A stretch of DNA of 64,000 bases from Anabaena catenula FACHB-362 (GCF_014698735.1 NZ_JACJTQ010000024.1:30508-94507), one strand, 5' to 3'; shown: positions 1-8,982, counted from the stretch's first letter. Made by a program: numbers and translations. Notes: generated by a model not told the origin, from the sequence alone.

Positions 1-113
1 GAGGTTTAGAAGTAGCAATTGTCATGCAGTAACCTGAATAGAAATTGTTCAGCCTAATCTGCGCGATCCTAAAATCCGCATATTTATATTTTATTTTTTT
101 GGATGAGGAAACG

Positions 114-1343
114 ATGAACAGCTTAGAGCAGCTGCGGCAAGCAGAACAGGCACTATTAGAGATTTTTTCTGGTATTGACGCTCAGGTCAAGCATAATCTT
201 AAACGAGTATTAGATGCCTTTCGTCATCACCGAGTAGGCGCACACCATTTCGCAGGCGTAAGTGGCTACGGACACGATGATTTAGGAAGAGAAACCTTAG
301 ATAAAGTATTTGCCGAAGTGATGGCTGCCGAGGCTGCGGTGGTGCGAGTGCAGTTTGTTTCGGGAACTCATGCGATCGCCTGTGCGCTGTTTGGTGTACT
401 CCGTCCTGGGGATGAAATGTTAGCAGTGGTTGGTTCTCCCTACGATACACTAGAAGAGGTGATTGGCTTGCGAGGACAAGGCCAAGGTTCCCTTATTGAT
501 TTTGGCATAAATTATCGACAATTGGAGTTAAGTTCTCAAGGAACAGTAGACTGGCAAGCATTAAACACTAGCGTTACTGATAATACTAAGTTGGTGTTAA
601 TCCAGCGTTCCTGCGGTTATTCTTGGCGGCCTAGCTTGTCGATTAGCGATATTGAAAAAATAGTCCATATAGTCAAACAGCAAAATCCCAACACCATTTG
701 CTTTGTAGACAACTGCTACGGCGAATTCATACAGACCCAAGAACCCACAGCCGTAGGTGCTGATTTAATGGCAGGGTCATTGATTAAAAATCCTGGGGGG
801 ACAATAGTTAGTGCTGGTGGTTATATTGCCGGTCGGGCTGACTTAGTAGAAGCAGCAGCTTGTCGCCTAACCGCACCTGGTATTGGTAGTGCTGGAGGTG
901 CTACCTTTGATCAAAATCGCCTCTTATTTCAAGGGTTATTTTTAGCACCCCAGATGGTAGGTGAGGCCATGAAAGGAACTTACCTCACAGGTTATGTATT
1001 TGACAAACTTGGTTATCCAGTCAATCCTGCACCTTTAGCACCCAGAGGAGATGTTATCCAAGCGATTAAACTTGGTTCTGCTAAAAAGCTAATTGCCTTC
1101 TGTAAAGCCATCCAACAGTCTTCACCCATTGGTTCTTATCTAGACCCCATACCCGATGATATGCCGGGGTACGAGAGCCAGGTAGTGATGGCTGGGGGGA
1201 CATTTATTGAGGGGAGTACGTTGGAGTTATCGGCAGATGGTCCATTGAGAGAACCTTATGTGGTTTATTGCCAGGGAGGGACGCATTGGACTCATGTATC
1301 TCTAGCTTTACAGGCAGCTATTGAGGCTGTGGGGGAGGCATGA
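114..1343 (+). CDS. methionine gamma-lyase family protein (PLP-dependent, aluminium-resistance type)
   Basis: A 409-residue fold-type I PLP enzyme of the family annotated as methionine gamma-lyase or aluminium resistance protein. The PLP lysine is probably Lys225 in SLIKNPGG, and the cofactor-ring aspartate is Asp199 in VDNCYGEF. A Gly-rich FVSGTHAI stretch near residue 85 fits the phosphate-binding region. The reading frame is open from an ATG at 45, but the ATG at 114 has GAGGAA just upstream and removes a non-conserved, hydrophobic 23-residue extension, so 114 is preferred. The physiological substrate in cyanobacteria is not established, so the enzyme name is a family label. The family call is firm; the reaction is uncertain. 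Confidence 0.85.
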   Translation: MNSLEQLRQAEQALLEIFSGIDAQVKHNLKRVLDAFRHHRVGAHHFAGVSGYGHDDLGRETLDKVFAEVMAAEAAVVRVQFVSGTHAIACALFGVLRPGDEMLAVVGSPYDTLEEVIGLRGQGQGSLIDFGINYRQLELSSQGTVDWQALNTSVTDNTKLVLIQRSCGYSWRPSLSISDIEKIVHIVKQQNPNTICFVDNCYGEFIQTQEPTAVGADLMAGSLIKNPGGTIVSAGGYIAGRADLVEAAACRLTAPGIGSAGGATFDQNRLLFQGLFLAPQMVGEAMKGTYLTGYVFDKLGYPVNPAPLAPRGDVIQAIKLGSAKKLIAFCKAIQQSSPIGSYLDPIPDDMPGYESQVVMAGGTFIEGSTLELSADGPLREPYVVYCQGGTHWTHVSLALQAAIEAVGEA

Positions 1344-1357
1344 ATTAAGATTTTTGC

Positions 1358-1383
1358 ACGCAGAGGCGCAGAGGCACAGAGAG
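1358..1383 (+). repeat. left arm of 26-bp inverted repeat flanking a GxxExxY gene
   Basis: The 26 bases starting ACGCAGAGGCGC match the reverse complement of 1766-1791 at 25 of 26 positions. The arm ends two bases before the GxxExxY start codon, so it also forms that gene's 5' untranslated region. Confidence 0.85.
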
Positions 1384-1384
1384 T

Positions 1385-1762
1385 ATGATTGAGAATGAGA
1401 TTTCGGGAGTTATTGTTGATGTGGCTTACAAGGTTCACACTTCTTTAGGGCCTGGTTTGTTGGAGTCGGTGTATGAGACGGTGATGGATGTTGAGTTAAG
1501 GAGGCGAAAGTTGGAGGTGGAAAGACAGGTAATTATTCCCATCATCTATGAGGGTGTGGTTTTGGAGGAGGGTTTCCGGGCTGATTTGATAGTTGAAGAC
1601 AAGGTGATTGTCGAACTCAAATCAGTGGAAACTATCCATCCTGTACACAAAAAGCAACTATTAACCTATCTACGCCTTGCTAATAAGAAAGTCGGACTAC
1701 TAATCAACTTTAACGTCCCACTCATCAAAGACGGCATCACACGAGTAGTAAACGGTCTCTAA
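1385..1762 (+). CDS. GxxExxY family protein
   Basis: A 125-residue protein of the GxxExxY family (PF13366). It shows the family signature GPGLLESVYE near residues 24-33 and the conserved core VIVELKSVE near residues 78-86. The D-x(n)-E-x-K arrangement resembles a PD-(D/E)XK nuclease core, which would fit a nuclease-like fold, but biochemical function is unknown for the family. The ATG at 1385 is directly preceded by the purine-rich repeat ending GCACAGAGAG, which may serve as a weak ribosome-binding region. The gene is enclosed on both sides by a near-perfect 26-bp inverted repeat, so it may move or be copied as a unit. Confidence 0.85.
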   Translation: MIENEISGVIVDVAYKVHTSLGPGLLESVYETVMDVELRRRKLEVERQVIIPIIYEGVVLEEGFRADLIVEDKVIVELKSVETIHPVHKKQLLTYLRLANKKVGLLINFNVPLIKDGITRVVNGL

Positions 1763-1765
1763 AAA

Positions 1766-1791
1766 CTCTCTGTGTCTCTGCGCCTCTGCGT
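1766..1791 (-). repeat. right arm of 26-bp inverted repeat flanking a GxxExxY gene
   Basis: The reverse complement of 1358-1383 with one mismatch. It begins four bases after the GxxExxY stop codon and lies between that stop and the convergent bciB stop, so it may also act as a transcript-end hairpin. Confidence 0.85.
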
Positions 1792-1797
1792 GAGAAT

Positions 1798-2991
1798 CTA
1801 TTCCGGTAACTTATACTGTCCCACTATCCGTTTCGCAAACTCCGGTACGTGGGCTGCCAACTTCTCCCCATGATTCCGCTTCACATATAAGTAATTTCTC
1901 GCAAAGTGGGAATCTATGGAAAATCTCGCATATTCCAGTCCTTTGGGTCCAATTTTATCTATCACTACTCCCATCAATTTTGCTGCCCACATCGGTAAGG
2001 TAACGGCTTTGTCATAAGCTGGTATGCTTTGTTGTACAGCGGGTTTGCGATCGCCTTGAGACATAACTGGCTGGGTATCAAGTTGGTCTTTCACCAGTTC
2101 CAGCATTTCTTTTCCTGTATCATTTCTGACTACTATCCATTGCCATTTGTAGGGTGCGCCCATATACCCAACGACTATATCCGCTAGGGAGTTGACGTAA
2201 TCGAAGCAACTCATACAAGATGGGGCGAAGATGTCTTTAAGGACGTTGGTTTTTAAGCCAAAGAAGGGTACTGTTTCTTCTGAACCGTCTTCGTGTTTGA
2301 AGTGGACTCGGAAGTCTTGCATGAATTCGTAACTGACGACTGTTTGGGGGGAACGGCTGGTGGTTTCTAGGAATTTTTGCAGTCCAGCGCGGGTAACGTT
2401 ATCTACGCATGGTGTTCCGAGGACATAGAGTTTTTCTAAACCGAGTTTTTTCTCTACGGCGCGTAATGCTTGGATTTGACAACCTACACCAATCACTAAT
2501 AACCGTTTCATTCCTGATTTTTCTATCTGTTCTAATACGGATAGGTTGGGGGATAGGGTAGGTTTATTTACTTTTGCTGCTAGTATTTCTTCGGTGGTTC
2601 GCGCGATGATGGGCATGGGTTGAAAGCGGTCTTCTTTGGTGTTTTGGACACAAACTACGCCTTCCACTAAGCCACGATTAAGCATTTCTATGGCTATGCT
2701 GCTAACTATACCTGTCCATTGTGCGCCTTCTATGGGTTGTTGTTTTCTGGCGGACATCATTTCTTGATGAACACCGAAATATAGTTCGTTTTCGTCTTCT
2801 AGGTTGCGGGGGCGGTTATGGGTGGTGGTTTCTAGTTCGTCTATTCTTTGGGTGATGAAGGCGCACGCTTCTTTGACGTAGTGGATATAGTAGGTGTCGC
2901 ATAGTCCGCATTCGCTACAAAGTTCTTTGGCGGGGCGCACGCTTCCGGGTTTGAGGGCTTTGGCTTTTTTGTGGGATTCTATGGATGTCAT
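1798..2991 (-). CDS. bciB: ferredoxin-dependent divinyl chlorophyllide a 8-vinyl-reductase (BciB type)
   Basis: A 397-residue protein of the coenzyme F420 hydrogenase/dehydrogenase beta-subunit family. In cyanobacteria this is the BciB 8-vinyl reductase (Slr1923 type), which reduces the C8 vinyl group during chlorophyll synthesis. The N-terminus has an iron-sulfur motif with Cys25, Cys28 and Cys31 (CSECGLC) and a further Cys43. Other cysteines near GVGCQIQA and APSCMSCFDY fit a second cluster. The start is an ATG at 2991. Length and order match the family. It is convergent with the GxxExxY gene, and no operon partner is visible. It marks the organism as oxygenic and photosynthetic. Confidence 0.88.
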   Translation of the reverse strand: MTSIESHKKAKALKPGSVRPAKELCSECGLCDTYYIHYVKEACAFITQRIDELETTTHNRPRNLEDENELYFGVHQEMMSARKQQPIEGAQWTGIVSSIAIEMLNRGLVEGVVCVQNTKEDRFQPMPIIARTTEEILAAKVNKPTLSPNLSVLEQIEKSGMKRLLVIGVGCQIQALRAVEKKLGLEKLYVLGTPCVDNVTRAGLQKFLETTSRSPQTVVSYEFMQDFRVHFKHEDGSEETVPFFGLKTNVLKDIFAPSCMSCFDYVNSLADIVVGYMGAPYKWQWIVVRNDTGKEMLELVKDQLDTQPVMSQGDRKPAVQQSIPAYDKAVTLPMWAAKLMGVVIDKIGPKGLEYARFSIDSHFARNYLYVKRNHGEKLAAHVPEFAKRIVGQYKLPE

Positions 2992-3225
2992 TTATTTTGT
3001 TTATTTTTACTAAATATGGCTTTTATTACCTTACCGTTAGGGATGTGAAGTTGGCGTTTTGAGTTGGATAAGAGTTTTTTTATATAAAAGTACAAATATG
3101 TAAAAAAAGATGAATACTATTACTTTTTATACACATTCAATACTAGAACTTGTATAATTATGTCTTAAAAGATCGCAAATAACTTTAAACCAAATTGTAC
3201 TAATTGTAAAAAAGGATAATCAATT

Positions 3226-4524
3226 GTGAGTAATTCTGATACCAAGTGGTCTGCTAATGGTGAAGAAATTCCTGATGTGGAACAACACACAAAAACTAAA
3301 CATCTACTAACAGAGCAATATGTAACCGATTTAATTTATACGCTTTACGGAACAGGTCAGCGAGGCGTTACAAACTTTACTTTCATTGATGGTTTTTGTG
3401 GAGGAGGTATTTACAATGACAAGGACTCTCATAGTCTTTGGTTTGGTTCACCTATTCGTTTAATTCAAGCTGTTCGAGAAGGTTATTTAAAATCAAAAAG
3501 AACTTATCCTTTAAATATTAAGTTTATCTTTATAGATAAGAAAAAAGAACATTTAGAATGTTTAAAAAATATTGCAATGTCTCAAGCAGAATTAGAACAA
3601 TTATCGGATGAAAAACAACACACGTTTAAAAGTGAATTTGGTGAATTGATAGAACAGTGTGAGTTTATTAATGATGAATTTGAGAGTCAAGTGAATTATT
3701 GTGTTTTTCAAGCTGACAACAGAAAGGGTCATTCTCTATTTATTCTTGATCCCTTTGGGTGGTCTGATGTTTCTATGAAAAGTTTTAGAAAAATCAATAG
3801 TCTCAAAAAATCAGAAATTATCTATACATTTATGGTTGATTTCATTAAAAGATTTATTTATGATCCAAAATGGCAAGCAAGAGAAACTTTTGCAAAAATC
3901 TTAGAAACAGATGGCTATTTTGATCTTGATCACTTTCAAACATTAAATACATTTGGAGAACAAGCAGAATTTAGAAATGAATTCATGAGACTATTTAGAA
4001 ATAGAGGTAATGCTAGAAAAATCATTAGTTTTGCTATGATGCCTAATAATAATGATAGAGTTTTATATTATTTATTTCATATTTGTAGTCATTTAAGAGC
4101 TTTGGAAGTAATGAAAGATGGTAGCTGGAAATTTAATAATTTAAACTATCAATATCACTATGATATTTATGGATTTGGATTTAAAGCAGCATTATTTTAT
4201 GAAGATAATCAGTTGGATTTAAAATTAGATATTAATCAAGATAGTCAAACAGCTTGCATCAATAGATTAAGTAAAAATTTAGATAAAATTATACATAATA
4301 ATCCAGATGGGATTTCCTTTAAAGATTTATGCAATAAAACAATGGAAATAAATCCAGCAACTAGACAACAATATTTTGAATATCTTAGTTTATTAAGAGA
4401 AGCTAAAGAGATAGAAGTCATTAGGAAAGGAAAAAAAACAAATAGTCAAAAATTAGAAAATGGGGATATAATTAAAATATCACCACAACCAACTCTATTT
4501 AATATGCGTGATTATATATCATAA
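3226..4524 (+). CDS. tcmP: three-Cys-motif partner protein TcmP
   Basis: A 432-residue protein resembling the TcmP family, known for sitting beside a protein with a CxxxCxxC motif. The N-terminal half looks like a Rossmann methyltransferase fold: IDGFCGGG (residues 54-61) resembles SAM motif I, FIDKKKEH (102-109) the acidic strand 2, and FILDPFGW (172-179) motif IV. Residues about 350-410 read like a winged helix. Translation probably starts at GTG 3226 after AAAGGATAA. The gene is very AT-rich compared with bciB and rsmB. A 45-base gap separates it from the radical-SAM gene, so they are probably cotranscribed. The methyltransferase reading is inference; the molecular role is unknown. Confidence 0.85.
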   Translation: MSNSDTKWSANGEEIPDVEQHTKTKHLLTEQYVTDLIYTLYGTGQRGVTNFTFIDGFCGGGIYNDKDSHSLWFGSPIRLIQAVREGYLKSKRTYPLNIKFIFIDKKKEHLECLKNIAMSQAELEQLSDEKQHTFKSEFGELIEQCEFINDEFESQVNYCVFQADNRKGHSLFILDPFGWSDVSMKSFRKINSLKKSEIIYTFMVDFIKRFIYDPKWQARETFAKILETDGYFDLDHFQTLNTFGEQAEFRNEFMRLFRNRGNARKIISFAMMPNNNDRVLYYLFHICSHLRALEVMKDGSWKFNNLNYQYHYDIYGFGFKAALFYEDNQLDLKLDINQDSQTACINRLSKNLDKIIHNNPDGISFKDLCNKTMEINPATRQQYFEYLSLLREAKEIEVIRKGKKTNSQKLENGDIIKISPQPTLFNMRDYIS

Positions 4525-4568
4525 ATAATTTTTAATACACAACTTAACATATAACATATAATAAAATC

Positions 4569-5513
4569 ATGATTACTGGAACGGAAAAAATAATTAATCC
4601 ACTGCAAAAAAGTGCTTTAAACAAAAAAAGTCTATGTGACTATGTTGTTAATATTGCTTCTGGTTGTTTACATGGATGTACATTTTGCTACGTTCCTTCA
4701 ACACCAAGTATTAGAACTCAACAAAAAAAATTACGTCAAAAAGGTGTCGAAAATCCTCAATTAGACTGGGGTAAGTATCTATTTATTAGAGAGGAAGTTC
4801 CTGAAAAATTAGATCAAATATTAACAAGAAAAAGGAAATGGGAAAAAACACCTTCCGGGAAAGGAGTAATTTTACTTTGCTCTGGAACAGATCCATATCA
4901 AAATAAAAAAACAGCAGAAATTACTCGTAGAACAATAGAAGTTTTAATTAAACACAATAAAAACGTAAGAATTTTAACTCGTGGCTTGTTATGGCAAAAT
5001 GATTTGGATCTTTTGACTCATCCAAACATTTCTATAGGAATGAGTATTCCTTGTATAGATGATGAACTACTAAAAAGAATTGAACCACAAGCACCTTTAT
5101 CATCGGATAGATATAAAGCACTGCAAAAAGGATATGAAGCCAAATGTCGTTTATATGTAGCTATGGCTCCAACTCCTCCTATGATGACTTTAGAAAATTT
5201 TAAGTTTAATTTAGATCAATTTATGAAAATTAACCCAGAAGTAATTTTTTGGGAACCAATTAATGCTAGAGGAACAAATGGCAAAAGAATGTTAGCTGCT
5301 GGTCTTGATTTTGCTAAATCGATTATGAGTAGACAATCTTGGGCAGATACTTTTATTAAACAATGGAATGATATTGAAATAGCTGCTCAACAGGTTGGGT
5401 GCTTGGATAAACTACATATTTGGCCAGATCCTTCTTTGAAAGGTTTTGTTAGTGAAGAAAAACTTAATAATTGGTTATATAGACCAACTATAGAGAAATG
5501 GAATAGCAAATAG
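4569..5513 (+). CDS. radical SAM / three-Cys-motif protein, partner of TcmP
   Basis: A 314-residue protein with the radical-SAM CxxxCxxC signature at Cys33, Cys37 and Cys40 (CLHGCTFCY). It has further barrel-like elements, LLCSGTDPYQNKKTAEITRR and a PISMSIPC-like strand (SIGMSIPCIDDE). This resembles COG1533-type (SplB-like) and Gp37/Gp68-like proteins. It directly follows tcmP in the same direction, matching the known pairing. The [4Fe-4S]/SAM chemistry is inferred from the motif; the substrate is unknown. Codon use is as AT-rich as tcmP, so the pair was probably acquired together. Confidence 0.8.
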   Translation: MITGTEKIINPLQKSALNKKSLCDYVVNIASGCLHGCTFCYVPSTPSIRTQQKKLRQKGVENPQLDWGKYLFIREEVPEKLDQILTRKRKWEKTPSGKGVILLCSGTDPYQNKKTAEITRRTIEVLIKHNKNVRILTRGLLWQNDLDLLTHPNISIGMSIPCIDDELLKRIEPQAPLSSDRYKALQKGYEAKCRLYVAMAPTPPMMTLENFKFNLDQFMKINPEVIFWEPINARGTNGKRMLAAGLDFAKSIMSRQSWADTFIKQWNDIEIAAQQVGCLDKLHIWPDPSLKGFVSEEKLNNWLYRPTIEKWNSK

Positions 5514-5600
5514 AAATTTGATAAAAATATCCTGATGAATAAATAATATTCTATTAAATGAAAGTATGTAACAATTGTATATCTTAAAATAGATTGCATA

Positions 5601-5640
5601 AATATCAATATTCATTCAGCTAAAGCTGAATTTTGATATT
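5601..5640. repeat. inverted repeat / hairpin after the radical-SAM gene
   Basis: AATATCAA and TTGATATT enclose a second pair, ATTCAGC and GCTGAAT, around a TAAA loop. The hairpin lies between the radical-SAM stop and the toxin-antitoxin pair. It may end the upstream transcript, but no clean T-tract follows. Confidence 0.6.
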
Positions 5641-5717
5641 AGCTATGAAATGAATTTCTTGGCGGTCTTGATTTATTAAAATAAATTATAATAATAGTGG
5701 TTTAGAGGATTATAAAT

Positions 5718-5963
5718 ATGAGCGTAGTCATTCCTAATGAAATATTAACCACAACTCGCATGAATGAAGAGGAAATGAAGCGAGAAATTGCGATTATGCT
5801 CTTTCAAAAAGAAAAGTTAACTCTTGCTCAAGCTAGTCGCTTTGCTGGTATGAATCGTATAGCATTTCAGCATTTACTCGCAAGTCATCAAATCCCAGTG
5901 CATTACGGAGTTGAGGATTTTGAACAAGATATCAAAAATTTACAGGAGATGGGTAGATTGTGA
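5718..5963 (+). CDS. UPF0175 family protein, probable antitoxin
   Basis: An 81-residue UPF0175-type protein. The central stretch LTLAQASRFAGMNRIAFQHL (residues about 35-54) reads as a DNA-binding helix-turn-helix, and the C-terminus is acidic. The stop overlaps the GTG start of the PIN-domain gene by four bases (GTGA), the usual arrangement of a translationally coupled toxin-antitoxin pair. By analogy it would neutralise the downstream toxin and repress its own promoter. Function is inferred from family and order. Confidence 0.85.
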   Translation: MSVVIPNEILTTTRMNEEEMKREIAIMLFQKEKLTLAQASRFAGMNRIAFQHLLASHQIPVHYGVEDFEQDIKNLQEMGRL

Positions 5964-6457
5964 TTATTGTCAGCGATACTTCACCTATCAATAATCTTGC
6001 AGCTATTAACCATCTTCACTTGTTACAACAGCTTTACGGAACAGTCCTAATTCCTGAAGCTGTTTATCAAGAATTAACTGATCCTGATTTTCCCGTAGCG
6101 GGTGCAAAAGAAGTACAAACTTTTACTTGGATTCAAACTCGTGCAGTTCAAGATCGGATAATGGTTCAAGCACTTAGTAGTGAACTTGATATCGGGGAAG
6201 CAGAGGCCATTGTTTTAGCTTTAGAAATGAAAGCAGAACAGGTTTTAATTGATGAACGTCGAGGCCGCATGATTGCTGCTAGACTCAATCTTAATTATAC
6301 CGGAATTTTAGGAATTTTAGTAGAAGCGAAAAGTCAAGGTTTGATTTCTACTGTTAAACCTCTGTTAGATGATCTTATTAATAAAGCAGGATTTTGGGTT
6401 GCTGAACCTTTGTATAAAAGTGTTTTACAGCTAGTTGATGAAACAGAAATAAAGTAA
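5960..6457 (+). CDS. DUF3368 PIN-like protein, probable toxin
   Basis: A 165-residue protein with PIN-domain features: Asp6 in VSDTSPINNLA, acidic residues in LDIGEAEAI (about 79-87) and Asp98 in LIDERRGR. These would form the metal site of an RNase. DUF3368 proteins are commonly encoded after UPF0175 antitoxins. The GTG start at 5960 overlaps the antitoxin stop, and AGGAG lies at 5944-5948. Cleavage target is unknown. Confidence 0.85.
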   Translation: MIIVSDTSPINNLAAINHLHLLQQLYGTVLIPEAVYQELTDPDFPVAGAKEVQTFTWIQTRAVQDRIMVQALSSELDIGEAEAIVLALEMKAEQVLIDERRGRMIAARLNLNYTGILGILVEAKSQGLISTVKPLLDDLINKAGFWVAEPLYKSVLQLVDETEIK

Positions 6458-6544
6458 AATTTGGTATTGTATTTTATCATAAAACCGTAATCTTTGAAAA
6501 AGTATTACACCGCAAATAAACTTACAAACACATTTAATAACTCC

Positions 6545-7063
6545 ATGCGTAATGTTCCCACCCAATCTTTAACCATAGGAACAAGTATTCTTTTACTTTC
6601 CCTATTTCCTTCCTTTAACGTCCAAGCGCAAAAGGGAGCAAATAAAATCGAACTCAAAGTTTATAGTGAAAACGAGCAAAAACATAGTTGTCCACAGAAA
6701 GTTATTGCTACTGAAACTCCCCAACCTTATCGAGAAGGTGGTTTTGCTACCGACGGCTTTGTGAATTTGAGCGAATATGCCAATAATATTTCTATCAGTG
6801 CAAATAATAGCTTTAGTACTACATGGGTAGGAACATTAAAACCAAAATATGCCAAATGCTTTGCATCTGCTGGAATAACCAAAATTGATGGAGAAAAATA
6901 TACTGGAAATACTAATTATCTAAGGCTGCATTTTGTTAAGGGAAAAGTTTATTTTATTCTTGATTTAGCGGGTGGTTCTGATCCTAATGAATATCCCTTA
7001 ATAGTTCTCAAACAGGGAATAAAAAAAGGTAATCCCGTGTGGACTTGGGGTGGAACTGATTAA
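6545..7063 (+). CDS. secreted hypothetical protein
   Basis: About 172 residues from the ATG at 6545; the frame is also open from a TTG at 6494. The N-terminus is a classical signal peptide with hydrophobic LTIGTSILLLSLFPSF and a likely cleavage after VQA (VQA-QKG). The mature part has three cysteines and a basic end (KQGIKKGNPVWTWGGTD). I do not recognise the family. It follows the toxin-antitoxin pair in the same direction with a short gap, but looks functionally unrelated. It is probably exported to the periplasm. Confidence 0.65.
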   Translation: MRNVPTQSLTIGTSILLLSLFPSFNVQAQKGANKIELKVYSENEQKHSCPQKVIATETPQPYREGGFATDGFVNLSEYANNISISANNSFSTTWVGTLKPKYAKCFASAGITKIDGEKYTGNTNYLRLHFVKGKVYFILDLAGGSDPNEYPLIVLKQGIKKGNPVWTWGGTD

Positions 7064-7218
7064 TAAAAAGTTCAGAGAATGATAATTATCTAAACTCCAT
7101 TTATAAATAGTAACTATCATAGTGAGTTTTTGTGAAGTCCGGTGTTTTCTGATTTTTACATATTTACTAGGTAAATGCTATCATCAGAAATGATAGATTA
7201 TTAGATCACAGATATAAA

Positions 7219-7254
7219 CATCCTGTAAATCCTTAAATCCTATAAATCCTGATT
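7219..7254 (+). repeat. short degenerate tandem repeat (TAAATCCT type)
   Basis: Three imperfect copies of an eight-base unit close to TAAATCCT lie immediately before the WD40-DnaJ gene. This is the kind of short intergenic repeat that is frequent in Nostocales. Confidence 0.55.
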
Positions 7255-7266
7255 CTGATAATAAGC

Positions 7267-8982
7267 ATGAAACCAACATCCCAAACAGGTGCAGCATTCA
7301 TCACCACTGGAACGCTAACAGGTGCGGGTATTTCCTCCATAGTTGGTGGAATCGGAATAGCTGGAAGCTTTGGCGGTGTGGGAATAGGTGCTGCTTCTGT
7401 AACCGCTGCGGGTGCTGTTGTTGGTGCTGCTGCTTATGGCGCTTTTCAAGGAATCACGGAAGGAGATACAGTAGCCTTTGGTGCAATGGGTATAGGTGCT
7501 GTTGGTAGTGTTGGCGTTTTCAGTGTTGTTGGTGGAATAGGATTTGTTGCGCCTAAAATTGGTTTAGCTTTTGGTATTGGTACAGTACCAATGGCGGGAA
7601 TTGGTGCGGTTTTAGGACTTGCTGCTTATGGTGTGGCTAAATTATTAGATGATTCTGAATTTAAAGAAACTCCCATGCACCTTTTTGAACGCATGGAGGA
7701 AAAAGTTTTACAAAATGATTACTATAATGAAGCATTACTAGAGTTATCTGGTGATGATCTTAATGCCAAATTCACAGCTTTAGAAGTTGAGGAGGAGTTA
7801 AAACAATTAAAAGCTAAAATAAATGTTGAACCTCCACAAATTAAACCAAAAATATTAACGATAACTCCTCAAATAACGGGAATTTGGCAATGTGTAAAAA
7901 CTTTGAAGGGACACACAGCCACAGTTAATGCTGTAGCTATTCATCCTGATAACAAAACGTTAGTTAGTGGTAGCAATGACAGACAAGTTAATTTATGGAA
8001 TTTGCAAACCGGAAAATGGCTTTATACTTTTTCTGGACAAGCTGAAGCTGTGTTATCTGTGGCTATTAGTCCCGACGGAAAACAGATAATTAGTGGGAGT
8101 GTAGATCGCAAAATCAGCAGTTGGCTATTAGAAACAAAAAAATATAACTGCACGTTCTCTTATTTAAGTTCTCCCTATAGTCATAATGGGTTTGTCAATG
8201 CAGTTGTTTATAGTCATAATGGTAATATTATTGCTAGTGCTAGTACAGATAAAACTATTAGAATTTGGGGAAGCTACACAGGATCAGTTAAACGCACTTT
8301 AAACGGACATACGGATGCAGTTTTATCTGTTGCTATTAGTCGTGATGGTACAACCCTTGTTAGTAGCAGCGCTGATCAAACTATCAGGATTTGGAATTTG
8401 CAAACTGGTGAAAACCGCTATATTATTAATCAGCATTTAGCAGCAGTAAATACACTAGCAATTACTCCAGATAATCAAACTCTAATTAGTGGTAGTGCAG
8501 ATAAGACAATTAAATTATGGAAACTCCAGACTGGGGAATTACGCTGCACTCTGAAAAGACACTCAACGGCTATTTCTGCTATTGCTATTCACCCAGATGG
8601 TAAAATTATTGCTAGTAGTAGTCAAGATGGAATTATTAATCTTTGGAATATCAAAACTGGGGAATTATTAGAAACTCTTTCTGGATTTAGTCCCCTAGCT
8701 TTTAGCGCCGATGGTAAAATGTTGATTAGTGGCGGTAAAGGTGGAACTATCAAGATTTGGCGACAAGTTCAAAGCGGTGATAATTTATCCTTAACAGGAG
8801 AATGGTGGGAAATTTTAGGTGTAGAACCCAAAACTCATCCTAAAGACGTAAAACTTGCCTACCTGAGATTAGCCAGATTATATCATCCTGATATTAACAG
8901 TTCTGTCAGTGCTAAAACTGCCATGCAAGCAGTTAATCAGGCATATCAAAAGTTTCAGCAGCAATTAAGCACACCTAATTGA
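7267..8982 (+). CDS. WD40 beta-propeller protein with hydrophobic Gly-rich N-terminus and C-terminal J domain
   Basis: A 571-residue fusion of three parts. Residues 1-130 are Gly/Ala-rich and hydrophobic, likely membrane-inserting helices with GxxxG-like spacing. Residues about 210-505 hold seven WD40 repeats, for example GHTATVNAVAIHPDNKTLVS and DKTIRIW, enough for one closed propeller. Residues about 513-565 form a DnaJ-type J domain (WWEILGVEP) with the HPD tripeptide near 540 (YHPDIN), which normally stimulates Hsp70. The likely role is to bring DnaK to a membrane or partner held by the propeller; that is inference. The start is ATG 7267. No partner Hsp70 gene is visible nearby. Confidence 0.85.
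   Translation: MKPTSQTGAAFITTGTLTGAGISSIVGGIGIAGSFGGVGIGAASVTAAGAVVGAAAYGAFQGITEGDTVAFGAMGIGAVGSVGVFSVVGGIGFVAPKIGLAFGIGTVPMAGIGAVLGLAAYGVAKLLDDSEFKETPMHLFERMEEKVLQNDYYNEALLELSGDDLNAKFTALEVEEELKQLKAKINVEPPQIKPKILTITPQITGIWQCVKTLKGHTATVNAVAIHPDNKTLVSGSNDRQVNLWNLQTGKWLYTFSGQAEAVLSVAISPDGKQIISGSVDRKISSWLLETKKYNCTFSYLSSPYSHNGFVNAVVYSHNGNIIASASTDKTIRIWGSYTGSVKRTLNGHTDAVLSVAISRDGTTLVSSSADQTIRIWNLQTGENRYIINQHLAAVNTLAITPDNQTLISGSADKTIKLWKLQTGELRCTLKRHSTAISAIAIHPDGKIIASSSQDGIINLWNIKTGELLETLSGFSPLAFSADGKMLISGGKGGTIKIWRQVQSGDNLSLTGEWWEILGVEPKTHPKDVKLAYLRLARLYHPDINSSVSAKTAMQAVNQAYQKFQQQLSTPN

Noticed and set aside
3..32. Possible last nine codons of an upstream gene (GLEVAIVMQ-stop)
   Set aside because: Reads plausibly as a protein end, but it is too short to identify or to tell from chance.
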